Shown: positions 25,108 through 35,494, counted from the first letter of the stretch. The stretch: 64,000 nucleotides of DNA from M269 sp964625615 (GCA_964625615.1 CAZVDU010000003.1:1-64000), one strand, 5' to 3'. Made by a program: numbers and translations. Notes: a model not told the origin generated them from the sequence alone.

Positions 25108-27186
25108 ATGAGGCTAGTAAGCAGCCGCTTTATTAAGGCTATGTTGGTAGCATTGACCGCCAGCTTATGGAGCATGAGTATTTCGCTGTCTGCAGCCGAG
25201 TTCTCGCCTCAATTTAAAGGTACGGACATCGAGGAAGTGATCAATATTGTCGCTAAAAACCTCAGACGAAATATTATTGTCGACCCCAATGTTCGTGGGA
25301 AAGTGAACTTCAGAAGTTATGACTTACTTAACGAAGAGCAGTACTACCAAGTTTTCCTCAACATCCTTCAAGTTTATGGTTTTGCTGTTGTAGAAATGCC
25401 TAACAATGTTCTGAAAGTTGTCCGCGACAAAGATGCAAAGAACTCGAACATCCCGGTAGTGGATGGGGCGCTATTCAATGGTGATGAGATGATCACCCGC
25501 GTCGTACCCGTATTCAATGTATCTGTAAGAGAACTTGCACCGATACTACGCCAACTTAACGATGTTGCTGGCGGTGGTAATGTCGTCGCCAATGATCCTT
25601 CAAATACCTTGTTGATTACAGGTAGAGCAGCAGTTGTGAATCGCCTGGTCGAGATCATCGATCGGATTGACCAAGCTGGCGATCAAGAGGTAGAAATAAT
25701 CAAGCTCCAGTTTGCAGCTGCCTCTGAAATGGTGCGTATTATCGATAGCATCAACAAATCACAAAAAGGTAACCAAGGTCCAGCCAATCTTGAGCCTCGT
25801 GTCGTAGCTGACGACAGAACCAACAGCGTCATCATCAGCGGAGACGTGAAAGCCAGGGAGCGGATCGCCAACCTGATTAAACGACTAGATTTGGAGCTTA
25901 AGAGTAGCGGTAACACGCGTGTTCACTATATCAAATACGCCAAAGCAGAAGATATTGTTGGTGTATTACAAGGTGTAAGTGACAGCATTCAGGCTGAAGA
26001 AGCAGCACCTGCAGCAGGCGGTGCAGCGAGACGCTCTAGTCGAGGCGCAAGCGACGTATCTATAAATTCTCATGAAGAAACAAACGCGCTGGTTATTACA
26101 GCACCGCCGGATATGATGCGCTCTTTAGAAGAGGTTATACGTAAACTCGACATCCCCAGAGCTCAAGTACAAGTTGAAGCCATGATTGTCGAAATCTTTG
26201 AAGGTGACGGTACAACACTAGGCGTTCAAGTTGCTTCGTTGGCTGGTGGTACACAATTTACTAACTCTGGTATTCCTATCGGTGCTTTAGGTGTCGCTAT
26301 CGACCAAGCAAGAGACGATGTCATTACAGACAATATCATCGGTGAAGAAACCGGCAACGTAACACCAATTTCAAGAACAGAAGAAGGCGACCCAACTTTA
26401 CTAGGGCAAGTGCTTGGCGGCGCTAACGGCTTCATTAGTGGTATTGTCAACGAAGATTGGGGGGTTATTGTTCAGGCAGTGAGTAATGATACCAATGCCA
26501 ATGTGTTATCAACACCTTTTATCACGACGATGGATAATACAGAGGCTTTCTTCATAGTTGGTCAAGAAGTCCCTATTATTACAGGCTCATCAACGGGCAA
26601 CAACAACGCTAACCCGTTCCAAACTGTAGAACGCCAAGAAGTTGGTATCAGGTTACTCGTGACACCACAAATTAACGAGGGCACAGGTGTTCTACTGAAC
26701 ATTGAACAAGAAGTTTCTAGTGTCAGCGGCGCGACAGCCGTTGATATCTCAATCAACACCCGTGAAATTAGAACCTCTGTATTCGTAGAAGATGGTGGCA
26801 CCGTTGTCCTAGGTGGCTTGATCGATGAAGACGTACAAGAAAGTGTTTCTAAGGTGCCCATTCTTGGCGACATCCCTTTCTTGGGTAAATTGTTCCGTTC
26901 AACGTCATCGACAAAGAACAAGCGTAATTTGATGGTGTTTTTACGGCCTACTATTATTCGTGATGGCGCAACCCTTAATCGTATCAGCCATTCAAAATAT
27001 AACTTCATTCGTGCTCAGCAGCTCGAAAAAGAGGCGAAAGGTGTTCCATTAATGCCTGGGCTAACGACACCAACACTACCAGATTGGGAAGATGCTCAAA
27101 CTGTACCGCCTGCTGTTGAAGAGTATTTACAGAATAAAAAAGAGAATGAAAAGAAAGGTAAACGCAAAAAGGACAAGAGTAACTAA
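25108..27186 (+). CDS. gspD: Type II secretion system secretin D
   Basis: A 692-aa outer-membrane secretin. It has a signal peptide (about residues 1-29, cleavage near SAAEF), N0-N3 domains, a Gly/Ala/Ser-rich linker near residue 310 (AAPAAGGAARRSSRGAS), and the secretin channel ending with VGQEVPIITG, VGIRLLVTPQI and VFLRPTIIRD. A ribosome site AAAGGA lies before the ATG at 25108; an ATG at 25087 overlapping the gspC stop is also possible and would add seven residues. The tail is Lys-rich. Confidence 0.95.
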   Translation: MRLVSSRFIKAMLVALTASLWSMSISLSAAEFSPQFKGTDIEEVINIVAKNLRRNIIVDPNVRGKVNFRSYDLLNEEQYYQVFLNILQVYGFAVVEMPNNVLKVVRDKDAKNSNIPVVDGALFNGDEMITRVVPVFNVSVRELAPILRQLNDVAGGGNVVANDPSNTLLITGRAAVVNRLVEIIDRIDQAGDQEVEIIKLQFAAASEMVRIIDSINKSQKGNQGPANLEPRVVADDRTNSVIISGDVKARERIANLIKRLDLELKSSGNTRVHYIKYAKAEDIVGVLQGVSDSIQAEEAAPAAGGAARRSSRGASDVSINSHEETNALVITAPPDMMRSLEEVIRKLDIPRAQVQVEAMIVEIFEGDGTTLGVQVASLAGGTQFTNSGIPIGALGVAIDQARDDVITDNIIGEETGNVTPISRTEEGDPTLLGQVLGGANGFISGIVNEDWGVIVQAVSNDTNANVLSTPFITTMDNTEAFFIVGQEVPIITGSSTGNNNANPFQTVERQEVGIRLLVTPQINEGTGVLLNIEQEVSSVSGATAVDISINTREIRTSVFVEDGGTVVLGGLIDEDVQESVSKVPILGDIPFLGKLFRSTSSTKNKRNLMVFLRPTIIRDGATLNRISHSKYNFIRAQQLEKEAKGVPLMPGLTTPTLPDWEDAQTVPPAVEEYLQNKKENEKKGKRKKDKSN

Positions 27187-28748
27187 TGTCAGCATTAGAG
27201 ACTAACGAAACGCTTGAGCAAGACTTGCTGCAGGCAGACGAAGCCGAAGACGAAAGCACTGAAATTGAGGAGCCAGGTTACAAGCAGCTCAGTTTTAGTT
27301 TCGCCAAACGCCATCATGTTATTTTAGAGCCTGCTGACGAACCTGTTACCTTATACCATACCTCTGAAACACCCTTCCATGTGTTTGCAGAGGTAAGGCG
27401 TTTTCTTGGACAACCTTTTAAGCCCAAGTTAATTGATGTCAATAAATTCGAAGATATACTCACAAACGCTTTCCAAAGAGATTCATCTGCTGCCAAGCAA
27501 TTGATGGAAGATATCGGTAATGAAAGTGATTTATTTGCCCTCGCAGAAGAATTACCAGAAACCGAAGACTTACTCGAAAACGAAGATGATGCGCCGATAA
27601 TTAAGCTCATCAATGCAATGTTAGGTGAAGCTATTAAAGAAGGTGCTTCGGATATTCATGTCGAAACCTTCGAAACCCAACTCGTTGTCCGCTTCCGTGT
27701 TGATGGTGTTTTAAGAGAAATACTCAGACCTCATCGCAAAATGGCTTCAATGTTAGTATCACGTATTAAAGTCATGGCGAAACTCGATATTGCTGAAAAG
27801 CGAGTCCCGCAAGACGGCCGTATTACCTTACGTATAGCGGGTAGAGCCGTTGATGTTAGGGTAAGTACGATGCCATCAAGCCATGGTGAGCGTGTAGTAC
27901 TGCGTCTTCTTGATAAAAATAGTGTACGCCTAGACCTTGAAGATCTGGGGATGACGCTAGACAATCGAACTAATTTTTCAGACCTTATCCGCAAGCCGCA
28001 TGGCATTATACTGGTAACAGGGCCTACTGGGTCCGGTAAAAGTACAACTTTGTATGCTGGATTGTCAGAGATAAACTCGAAAGATCGCAATATTTTAACG
28101 GTTGAAGACCCTATTGAATTTGACCTCAATGGTATTGGTCAAACGCAAGTAAATCCTAGAGTTGATATGACTTTTGCTCGCGGTTTACGTGCTATCCTCA
28201 GACAAGATCCTGATGTGGTGATGATCGGTGAGATTCGAGATCTAGAAACGGCACAAATCGCTGTTCAAGCCAGTTTAACAGGTCACTTGGTACTGTCGAC
28301 ATTACACACCAATACTGCCTCTGGCGCTATTACTCGCTTAGAAGATATGGGGATAGAACCCTTCTTACTCTCATCGAGCTTACTTGCTGTATTATCGCAA
28401 CGTTTGGTAAGAACACTATGCCCCGATTGCAAAAAACCTCACGAACCATCAGAACATGAATGTGGCATATTAGGTATTCCTACAGATAAAGCTAACGATA
28501 ATATTGTTTTTAGGCCTAGCGGTTGCACTGCTTGTAATCATACGGGTTATCGCGGAAGAACTGGCATACACGAGTTGCTCATTGTCGATGAAAAAGTACG
28601 AGATTTAGTGCATGCTGGTCGCGGTGAACAAGCGATAGAGAAGTACATTAGAAAGGAAACAATGAGTATTAGGGAAGATGGATGTCAACGCGTGTTGAAG
28701 GGTGAAACTGCGCTCGAAGAAGTGCTTCGTGTGACTAGGGAAGAATAA
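27186..28748 (+). CDS. gspE: Type II secretion system ATPase E
   Basis: A 520-aa cytoplasmic ATPase that powers pseudopilus assembly. Walker A GPTGSGKSTTLY (about residue 282), Asp box and Walker B (RAILRQDPDVVMIGEIRD), the His box (TGHLVLSTLHTN) and the tetracysteine zinc element (CPDC...GCTAC) are present. N1E-type helices lie at the start. The ATG overlaps the last base of the gspD stop. Confidence 0.96.
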   Translation: MSALETNETLEQDLLQADEAEDESTEIEEPGYKQLSFSFAKRHHVILEPADEPVTLYHTSETPFHVFAEVRRFLGQPFKPKLIDVNKFEDILTNAFQRDSSAAKQLMEDIGNESDLFALAEELPETEDLLENEDDAPIIKLINAMLGEAIKEGASDIHVETFETQLVVRFRVDGVLREILRPHRKMASMLVSRIKVMAKLDIAEKRVPQDGRITLRIAGRAVDVRVSTMPSSHGERVVLRLLDKNSVRLDLEDLGMTLDNRTNFSDLIRKPHGIILVTGPTGSGKSTTLYAGLSEINSKDRNILTVEDPIEFDLNGIGQTQVNPRVDMTFARGLRAILRQDPDVVMIGEIRDLETAQIAVQASLTGHLVLSTLHTNTASGAITRLEDMGIEPFLLSSSLLAVLSQRLVRTLCPDCKKPHEPSEHECGILGIPTDKANDNIVFRPSGCTACNHTGYRGRTGIHELLIVDEKVRDLVHAGRGEQAIEKYIRKETMSIREDGCQRVLKGETALEEVLRVTREE

Positions 28749-28750
28749 CG

Positions 28751-29971
28751 TTGGCTGCATTTTCATATAAAGCGCTGGATAAAAAAGGCAGCAATAAATC
28801 AGGTGTGTTAGAAGGTGACAATGCACGCCAGGTACGTCAACAACTGCGGGAAATGGGATTAATACCGCTTGAGTTAGAGCAAGTTGCCGAAAAGGAAAAA
28901 AAGCAGAACAAAGGCTTTTCACTGTTTAAACCGAGAATATCAACATCTGATCTTGCTCTGCTAACACGCCAACTCTCGACGCTCATTGAATCAGCATTAC
29001 CTATCGAAGAAGCGCTTCAAGCCGTTGCAGAACAAAGCGAAAAGCCACGTCAAAAGAACATGATGATGGCGGTTCGCAGTAAAGTTGTTGAAGGGTACAC
29101 CTTAGCCGACAGCATGGCAGAATTTCCACACGTCTTCGATAATCTGTACTGCGCCATGGTTGCAGCCGGTGAAAAATCCGGTCATTTAGATACTGTCTTG
29201 TCGAGGTTAGCTGACTATACAGAAAAAAGGCAACAAACAAGAAGTCAGATTATCCAAGCGATGGTTTATCCATCAATCATGATGTTCTTTGCTGTCGGTA
29301 TCATTATATTGTTGCTTGTCATTGTTGTCCCCAAAATAGTCGGGCAATTCCAACAAAATGGACAAGACCTGCCTGGTATTACACAGTTCTTAATCGACAT
29401 TAGTGACTTTTTAATAGCCCACGGTATATGGCTGGCGTTAGCGATTGTTTTCGCTATATTTGCAGTCCAGCGACTGTTAAAGCAACCTTCTGTACAAGCG
29501 AAATATCACAAGTATTTATTAAACGTTCCGTTAATAGGAAAGATATCCAGAGGTATTAATACGGCCAGGTTCGCCAGTACCTTAAGTATTCTGACATCAA
29601 GTGCTGTACCCTTACTCGAAAGTATGCGAATTGCAGGCAATGTGCTTGAAAACATTCATATTAAGAAATCAGTGTCTGAAGCATCAGTTAACGTAAAAGA
29701 AGGGTCCAGCTTAAGAGCCTCTCTTGAAAAAACTAAGATATTCCCTCCCATGATGATGCACATGATTGCCTCTGGGGAAAAGAGCGGTGAATTGCAACAA
29801 ATGCTGTCACGTGCTGCAGATAATCAAAATAGGGAATTCGAGACCACAATTAGTGTCTCATTAAAAATATTCGAACCTCTGCTTATTGTAACAATGGCAG
29901 GTGTGGTTCTCTTTATCGTCATGGCCATTTTACTACCTATTTTGGCCCTTAATAACGTGGTAGGTCTTTAA
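28751..29971 (+). CDS. gspF: Type II secretion system inner-membrane protein F
   Basis: A 406-aa polytopic protein with two T2SSF domains (about residues 70-195 and 270-395) and three TM helices (about 170-190, 220-240 and 375-398). TTG is the chosen start, two bases after gspE, giving the typical MAAFSYKALDKKG. It recruits GspE and GspL at the inner membrane. Confidence 0.95.
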   Translation: MAAFSYKALDKKGSNKSGVLEGDNARQVRQQLREMGLIPLELEQVAEKEKKQNKGFSLFKPRISTSDLALLTRQLSTLIESALPIEEALQAVAEQSEKPRQKNMMMAVRSKVVEGYTLADSMAEFPHVFDNLYCAMVAAGEKSGHLDTVLSRLADYTEKRQQTRSQIIQAMVYPSIMMFFAVGIIILLLVIVVPKIVGQFQQNGQDLPGITQFLIDISDFLIAHGIWLALAIVFAIFAVQRLLKQPSVQAKYHKYLLNVPLIGKISRGINTARFASTLSILTSSAVPLLESMRIAGNVLENIHIKKSVSEASVNVKEGSSLRASLEKTKIFPPMMMHMIASGEKSGELQQMLSRAADNQNREFETTISVSLKIFEPLLIVTMAGVVLFIVMAILLPILALNNVVGL

Positions 29972-30411
29972 TGAAAACATTTAATCGCGCCCAGTCGGGC
30001 TTTACACTCATCGAAGTTATGATCGTACTTTTGATCATAGGCATTATGGCATCAGTTGTTGCACCGAACATCTTAGGTAACCAAGAAGTCGCTCAATTGA
30101 AGAAAGCTGCTGTTGATATTCAACAACTTGAAAGTGCAGTAGAAATGTACAAGCTCAGAACAAATAGCTTCCCTAGTACAGAACAAGGATTAGATGCACT
30201 TGTCACTGTGCCTACATCCGACCCAATCCCTAGAAACTATCCAGAAGATGGTTTTATTAGGCGTTTACCGCAAGACCCATGGGGTAACGATTATCAGTTA
30301 GTCAGCCCTGGAGAGCTTGGCCGTATCGATATTTTTTCCAATGGTCCTGATCAAGAGCCGGGCACTGATGATGATATCGGTAATTGGAATATCAACGACT
30401 ACCTCAAGTAA
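29971..30411 (+). CDS. gspG: Type II secretion system major pseudopilin G
   Basis: A 146-aa major pseudopilin. Prepilin cleavage is at SG/FTLIEVMIVLLI with Glu at +5. The C-terminal calcium-binding loop (about residues 121-140) has several Asp/Glu and ends GNWNINDYLK, as expected of GspG. The ATG overlaps the gspF stop (TAATG). Confidence 0.96.
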   Translation: MKTFNRAQSGFTLIEVMIVLLIIGIMASVVAPNILGNQEVAQLKKAAVDIQQLESAVEMYKLRTNSFPSTEQGLDALVTVPTSDPIPRNYPEDGFIRRLPQDPWGNDYQLVSPGELGRIDIFSNGPDQEPGTDDDIGNWNINDYLK

Positions 30412-30421
30412 CTAAAACACC

Positions 30422-31039
30422 ATGCTGACGACACGACACCAACAGCGAGGCTTCACATTACTTGAAGTTATGATTGTATTGTTAATCGTCGGCATTCTCG
30501 TCAGCTCAGTTGTTTACAACAGTTTTTCAGTCAATCAAGAAGAGTTACTTAAGAAACAGGCACAACGCCTGCAAGTTGTTGTAGAAACAGTCTCTGAATT
30601 TGCCATACTGAATCAGCTTGAAATGGGTATGCGTATAGAGCCAGACAGAGGCGAATACTTTTTTATGGTCCTGGACGAAGAGCAGCAATGGCAGCCTTTT
30701 GCTGCAACAACTGTCTTTGAACCCTATCAGCTTCCAGAAAATTTCGGGCTAGAACTGCAACTTGATGATTTACCTTGGATAAGCGAAGACAGTTTATTCG
30801 AAGACAATACTATTTTTGATGAAAAACTATCTCTCGACGACAAGGACGTAAGAATCGGCGAAGACGATGAACCACCGCCACCACCACAAGTACTGTTATT
30901 TTCCAGTGGCGAGATTACGCCTTTTAGTATGATTTTAAAATACGAACCTAACTTTGGGGATGATGAGCCTGTCTACTTCCGTGTGAATGGGGAAGAATAT
31001 ATACCACTAACAATCGAAGGTCCTCTGGACGTATTATGA
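30422..31039 (+). CDS. gspH: Type II secretion system minor pseudopilin H
   Basis: A 205-aa minor pseudopilin with the prepilin peptidase site RG/FTLLEVMIVLLI near the N-terminus. The soluble domain carries an acidic insert (about residues 128-150) that ends in five consecutive prolines (DDEPPPPPQ), which I do not know from standard GspH proteins. The stop overlaps the gspI start by four bases. Confidence 0.92.
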   Translation: MLTTRHQQRGFTLLEVMIVLLIVGILVSSVVYNSFSVNQEELLKKQAQRLQVVVETVSEFAILNQLEMGMRIEPDRGEYFFMVLDEEQQWQPFAATTVFEPYQLPENFGLELQLDDLPWISEDSLFEDNTIFDEKLSLDDKDVRIGEDDEPPPPPQVLLFSSGEITPFSMILKYEPNFGDDEPVYFRVNGEEYIPLTIEGPLDVL

Positions 31040-31410
31040 AACAACGTGGTTTTACATTACTCGAGGTCATGGTTGCCCTATTGATTTTCGCCTTAACAGG
31101 CACCGCAGTCATGAAATCAGCAAGCGAAAACTTAAGGGGTGTAGGTTTAATAGAACAGATGACTTTTGCGACATGGGTTGCTAATAACAGACTAACACAA
31201 GTTAATTTCGAACCTGCCTGGCCACCAAAGAATGACGAAAAAGGCAGTATGGATATGGCAAACACAACTTTCTATTGGCAACAAAAAGTAACAACGACAT
31301 CCGACAACGACATACGCGCTGTAGAGGTTATTGTCAGTGAAGATGAGCAATTCGAATTCCCCATTACGTCGGTGACGAGTTTCGTTTCCAGACCAGATAT
31401 TGGTCAATAA
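31036..31410 (+). CDS. gspI: Type II secretion system minor pseudopilin I
   Basis: A 124-aa minor pseudopilin with the site RG/FTLLEVMVALLIFAL and the typical ATWVANNRL segment of GspI. With GspJ and GspK it forms the tip complex of the pseudopilus. It overlaps gspH by four bases. Confidence 0.93.
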   Translation: MKQRGFTLLEVMVALLIFALTGTAVMKSASENLRGVGLIEQMTFATWVANNRLTQVNFEPAWPPKNDEKGSMDMANTTFYWQQKVTTTSDNDIRAVEVIVSEDEQFEFPITSVTSFVSRPDIGQ

Positions 31411-31416
31411 TACGCT

Positions 31417-32061
31417 ATGTTGCACGACGTTCGACAAAGTGGCTTTACACTACTTGAAATCTTAGTTGCCATGGCGATTTTTGCGCTTATCGGCCTAGGT
31501 TCATACAGCGTTTTGACAACAGTCCTAGACAGCGATGAAATATCTAAAACCCGAACCCAAAAACTCCAAGCTATGCAGCGTGCAATGATATTTATTGAAC
31601 GCGACATTACCCAAGCTATGCCTAGAGCTGTGCGTGTTAATGGTGAACAGAACGATGTCGTCATGACAGGAGGCGAAGACGTTTTAGACAGTGAAGCCGA
31701 TGGTATCGCTTTTGTGCGTGGAGGCTGGCAAAACCCACAACTCGTATTGCCTCGGAGCACGCTACAAGCGGTTGGTTATCGATTGCAGGAAGGTCAGCTG
31801 CAGCGTGTTTTTAGTAACTATGTTGATAACGTGATTGGTGCTGAGCCTAAAGTCAGAACCTTACTTAACGATGTAGAAGATTTTCAAGTGCAGTTTCTAT
31901 TGTCAGCAACACGGGCATTGAACAACAACAGTAACGAAGACAATGATGGATGGAATGACAGCTTTACTGGAACAAGCATTCCAGCAGCAATTGCTGTAGA
32001 GATAACAACCGCTGATTTTGGTCTAGTACGCCGTGAATTTATCGTTGTGGGGGATAACTGA
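31417..32061 (+). CDS. gspJ: Type II secretion system minor pseudopilin J
   Basis: A 214-aa minor pseudopilin with the cleavage site SG/FTLLEILVAMAIFALI and the conserved ERDITQAMPR segment. It is part of the tip complex. It lies six bases after gspI. Confidence 0.93.
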   Translation: MLHDVRQSGFTLLEILVAMAIFALIGLGSYSVLTTVLDSDEISKTRTQKLQAMQRAMIFIERDITQAMPRAVRVNGEQNDVVMTGGEDVLDSEADGIAFVRGGWQNPQLVLPRSTLQAVGYRLQEGQLQRVFSNYVDNVIGAEPKVRTLLNDVEDFQVQFLLSATRALNNNSNEDNDGWNDSFTGTSIPAAIAVEITTADFGLVRREFIVVGDN

Positions 32062-32063
32062 TA

Positions 32064-33059
32064 ATGCGGTCGCGGCTTCATCGTCAAAAAGGCGTTGCAC
32101 TTATCATCGTCGTACTAGTTGTTGCACTTGTCGCTGTTGTAGCAACTGAAATGGGTGCTCGCCTACAACTTCAAGTACAGCGAGCGATTAATATCAGAGA
32201 CAGTAATCAGGCATACTGGTATGCAGTAGGTGCTGAACAATTCGCCATCAAATCAATTCGACAAATCATAGAGCCTGGTGAGCCAGTTCATTTAAATCAA
32301 CCTTGGGCACAAGCAGATCTTCAATTTCCTCTTGAAGGTGGTGGCATACAAGCAACGATTACGGATATGCAAGCGTGCTTCAATGTCAATGCACTGCAAG
32401 TTGCGAGTACGAACAATAACGGACAAAATACTGAACTCGAAGCACGACGGGATGCTTTCTTCCGTTTGATACAGGGCATCGATGCTGAGGTTCCATCACT
32501 CGAAGCCGAGACATTAAGAGACTCATTAGTCGACTGGCTAGATGCCGATAATGACATTCACGGAAGTTTCGGTGCAGAAGACAGCGAATACCAGTCACGA
32601 AGAGCACCCTATCTCGCTGCCAATAATTTAATGAGTCATAGGTCCGAGTTACGCCTCGTTAACGGCGTCAGTCCTGAATGGATAAACGCACTCATCCCTT
32701 TTGTCTGCGCCATTCCACAAAATAATGAACTTAAGATAAATATTAATACAATAACTGACGAGAACGCTGTTATTCTTCAAGCGGTTTTAAATTTACCCAA
32801 TCTCAGTGATGCACAGAGTTTATTGTCATCACGACCCAGAGACGGCTATGACCAAATCCAAGACTTCTTTCAAGAGCCAGAGGTCACAACACTTAGCTTA
32901 AGTGATGAACAGCAAGCATGGTTTGATATAACTACAGAATATTTTATTTTAGACACCAAGACCCGTTACAATGACGCCATTTTCAGCATGTCGTCTGTAA
33001 TACAGATAGATAATGATAGAATTTCGGTCTTGAGACGGGAATTTGGAGGCAGTAAGTGA
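32064..33059 (+). CDS. gspK: Type II secretion system minor pseudopilin K
   Basis: A 331-aa tip pseudopilin. The hydrophobic start KG/VALIIVVLVVALVAV lacks Glu at +5, which is the rule for GspK. The large soluble part includes LVDWLDADND and SHRSELRLVNGVS, with acidic residues that bind calcium in homologues. It overlaps gspL by four bases. Confidence 0.94.
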   Translation: MRSRLHRQKGVALIIVVLVVALVAVVATEMGARLQLQVQRAINIRDSNQAYWYAVGAEQFAIKSIRQIIEPGEPVHLNQPWAQADLQFPLEGGGIQATITDMQACFNVNALQVASTNNNGQNTELEARRDAFFRLIQGIDAEVPSLEAETLRDSLVDWLDADNDIHGSFGAEDSEYQSRRAPYLAANNLMSHRSELRLVNGVSPEWINALIPFVCAIPQNNELKININTITDENAVILQAVLNLPNLSDAQSLLSSRPRDGYDQIQDFFQEPEVTTLSLSDEQQAWFDITTEYFILDTKTRYNDAIFSMSSVIQIDNDRISVLRREFGGSK

Positions 33060-34261
33060 ACGAACAACTCGTGATTAGGTTAGGGACAGAATTAACAGAT
33101 CCTATTTATTGGATTGTTTGGTCTCTTGCTGAGCAGGAGATCATTGCTTCAGGAGAACTACCAGATTCGGCCGCATTAGGTTCATTAACAGAACGCGCAG
33201 GCAACCGCTCCGTCATCGCTTTGGTGCCAACGAGTGAAGTCTCACTGCGGACAGTCACACTGCCGGCTAAAGCAAGTCGCAAAGTACTGGCTGCAATCCC
33301 CTACATGTTAGAGGAAGAAATCTCTGGTGAAATAGACGACCAGTTTTTCGCCCTAGGTCAAAAACAAGCTGACCAACAACAAGTCGCCATTGTTGAGAAG
33401 ACAAGAATTGAGCAGTGGCTGCAAGTAATGAAAGGTGCCGAATTACATTGCAGCAAACTCGTACCAGATATTTTAGCGCTTCCTCAAACTGACGAGCAAT
33501 GGTCAATACTTGAGTTGGGCAACCAACTGCTGCTCAGGCAAGATGAGTGGAAGGGTATGCAAGGTGAGAGTGATTGGATGTTACCAACAGTGTCTCACTT
33601 CGTATCACAGCAAGAAGACGAGCTAACGATTGCCAGTTACAGTGAAATAGAATTGCCAGAATTCGATAACGTAATTATTGCACCTCAGCAACTCGAAATG
33701 CCTATGCAGGTTCTGGCTAAAGAGGCATTAACATCATCATTTAACTTATTACAAGGTGATTATAAACCTAAGAAGGAGGCTTCCGGTGCTTGGAGAAAAT
33801 GGCGTGTTGCAGCCATCTTGGCAGGTATTGCTGTTACAGCCAGTTTAGTTGATAAAGCCGTAACACTTAACCAACTCAAAAATGAAGAGGCGCAGGTTTG
33901 GACAGACATTCAACAAACCTTCAAGGCAACATTCCCCGAAGTACGGCGTGTAACTAAAGCAACAATTCAACCAATGATGCGCCAAAAAATGAAAGAGCTT
34001 GAAGACAGGAGTGGTGGCAGTACATCAATGCTAGTCATGCTATCTCAACTGTCTGATGCTTTCGCACAAAGCCAGGTGAAACCACAGTCTATGCGTTTTA
34101 ATAGTGAACGGGCTGAAATTCGTTTACAGGCGGTGGGTTCCTCTTTCGATGCACTGCAAAAATTCAGTCAAGCAGCAGAACAAGCGGGCTTTACTGTACA
34201 GCAAGGCGCTGTAAATAATCGCGACAACCAAGTTGTCGGTTCAATGACAATTAGGAGTTAA
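33056..34261 (+). CDS. gspL: Type II secretion system protein L
   Basis: A 401-aa inner-membrane protein. The N-terminal cytoplasmic domain (about residues 1-240) has an actin-like fold that binds GspE. One TM helix follows (about 248-265, AAILAGIAVTASLV), then a periplasmic ferredoxin-like domain of about 100 aa that pairs with GspM. The GTG start overlaps gspK. Confidence 0.92.
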   Translation: MNEQLVIRLGTELTDPIYWIVWSLAEQEIIASGELPDSAALGSLTERAGNRSVIALVPTSEVSLRTVTLPAKASRKVLAAIPYMLEEEISGEIDDQFFALGQKQADQQQVAIVEKTRIEQWLQVMKGAELHCSKLVPDILALPQTDEQWSILELGNQLLLRQDEWKGMQGESDWMLPTVSHFVSQQEDELTIASYSEIELPEFDNVIIAPQQLEMPMQVLAKEALTSSFNLLQGDYKPKKEASGAWRKWRVAAILAGIAVTASLVDKAVTLNQLKNEEAQVWTDIQQTFKATFPEVRRVTKATIQPMMRQKMKELEDRSGGSTSMLVMLSQLSDAFAQSQVKPQSMRFNSERAEIRLQAVGSSFDALQKFSQAAEQAGFTVQQGAVNNRDNQVVGSMTIRS

Positions 34262-34268
34262 GGTCGAC

Positions 34269-34748
34269 ATGGACGAGCTTAAACAAAGATATGCTAACCT
34301 CACCGAAAGAGAACAATGGTTAGTCAAAATAGTCGGTGTAAGCGTTACTATTGCATTACTTTACTCAATGATCTGGTCACCACTAGTGACTGCTGTAGAG
34401 AAAAGCGAACGCACACTAAAGTCGCAACAGAATGTGCTGCAAACAATGCAAAAAGACAGTAAACGTGCGATGCAGTTAAAAGCCAGCGGCAGCAGAAATA
34501 CATCACTAAGTGGCTCCTTAGCACAGGCAGTGAACGGAACAGCGAATACTTTATCAGTATCTATTTCACGCATGCAGCCACAAGGTGAGGAACTCATTGT
34601 ATGGGTTGATGAAGCCCCATTTGATAGCCTTCTAGCCTGGTTTCAAGCAATGGAATCCCGAGGTGTACGAATATTAGATGCTGATGTGATTGAAACGAAT
34701 AAGCCAGGACTTATAAAGGTCCGACGTTTACAGGTGGGTAAATCTTAA
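34269..34748 (+). CDS. gspM: Type II secretion system protein M
   Basis: A 159-aa bitopic protein with a TM helix (about residues 22-39) and a periplasmic ferredoxin-like domain. The start LKQRYANLTEREQWLV and the WFQAMESRGVRI segment are typical of GspM. It stabilises GspL; the stop overlaps the gspN start. Confidence 0.92.
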   Translation: MDELKQRYANLTEREQWLVKIVGVSVTIALLYSMIWSPLVTAVEKSERTLKSQQNVLQTMQKDSKRAMQLKASGSRNTSLSGSLAQAVNGTANTLSVSISRMQPQGEELIVWVDEAPFDSLLAWFQAMESRGVRILDADVIETNKPGLIKVRRLQVGKS

Positions 34749-35494
34749 TGTTGAAAACACGTATTCAATGGATAGCACTTGCCATTGTCACCTACCTCGC
34801 CTTCTTAATTGTTTATCTTCCCGCTAAACAGGTGACGAGCAGGTTAACTTTACCCGATAATACAAGCTTGCAGGGAGTGTCTGGTTCCATTTGGAATGGT
34901 AAAGCACAACGAGCCATAGTCCAAGGCGTAGAGATGCAATCACTCGAATGGTCCTTAAGCTTTTTACCCTTAATTACACAACGTATCAGTGCTGACATTA
35001 AGTTTGGTAATATACGCGATGCCGGTATCGTATCTGCTGCAGGCCATGTATCCATTAAAGGCCAAGCTTACGATGCAAGCGATTTAACCTTGTATACACC
35101 GGTAACACAGCTGGTTAACCGATTCACATTGCCCTTCCCCGCTGATATTGGGGGACGATTGAAGATTGAACTCGACGAAGTTAGTTATGATGAATATTGT
35201 ACCTTACTGTCAGGCAAGGCCGAATGGTTAAGTGCCAGTGTAAATGCATTCAATACTGCTGTCGATCTTGATTCAATATCAGCACAACTTGGTTGTGAAG
35301 AACAGCAGATAGCCCTCGATATCCAGCAACCCAATGTACTAGGGTTGGCTGCGAAAGCAAAAATCGATGCCAAAGGTAAATTTAGTATTGACGGAAAGTT
35401 CAAGCCTGATGACAGCTTGCCTGCACAAATAAAAGAGGCTGCCTCTTTCTTTGGGCAACCTGATAGCAGTGGTTTCTATGCACTAAAATTTTAA
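34748..35494 (+). CDS. gspN: Type II secretion system protein N
   Basis: A 248-aa bitopic inner-membrane protein with a TM helix (about residues 8-25) and a periplasmic beta-rich domain with the GVSGSIWNGKA motif. GspN is present only in some type II systems. Last gene of the gspC-N operon; the stop overlaps the convergent yrfG stop by four bases. No separate prepilin peptidase or GspO is present in the window. Confidence 0.9.
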   Translation: MLKTRIQWIALAIVTYLAFLIVYLPAKQVTSRLTLPDNTSLQGVSGSIWNGKAQRAIVQGVEMQSLEWSLSFLPLITQRISADIKFGNIRDAGIVSAAGHVSIKGQAYDASDLTLYTPVTQLVNRFTLPFPADIGGRLKIELDEVSYDEYCTLLSGKAEWLSASVNAFNTAVDLDSISAQLGCEEQQIALDIQQPNVLGLAAKAKIDAKGKFSIDGKFKPDDSLPAQIKEAASFFGQPDSSGFYALKF

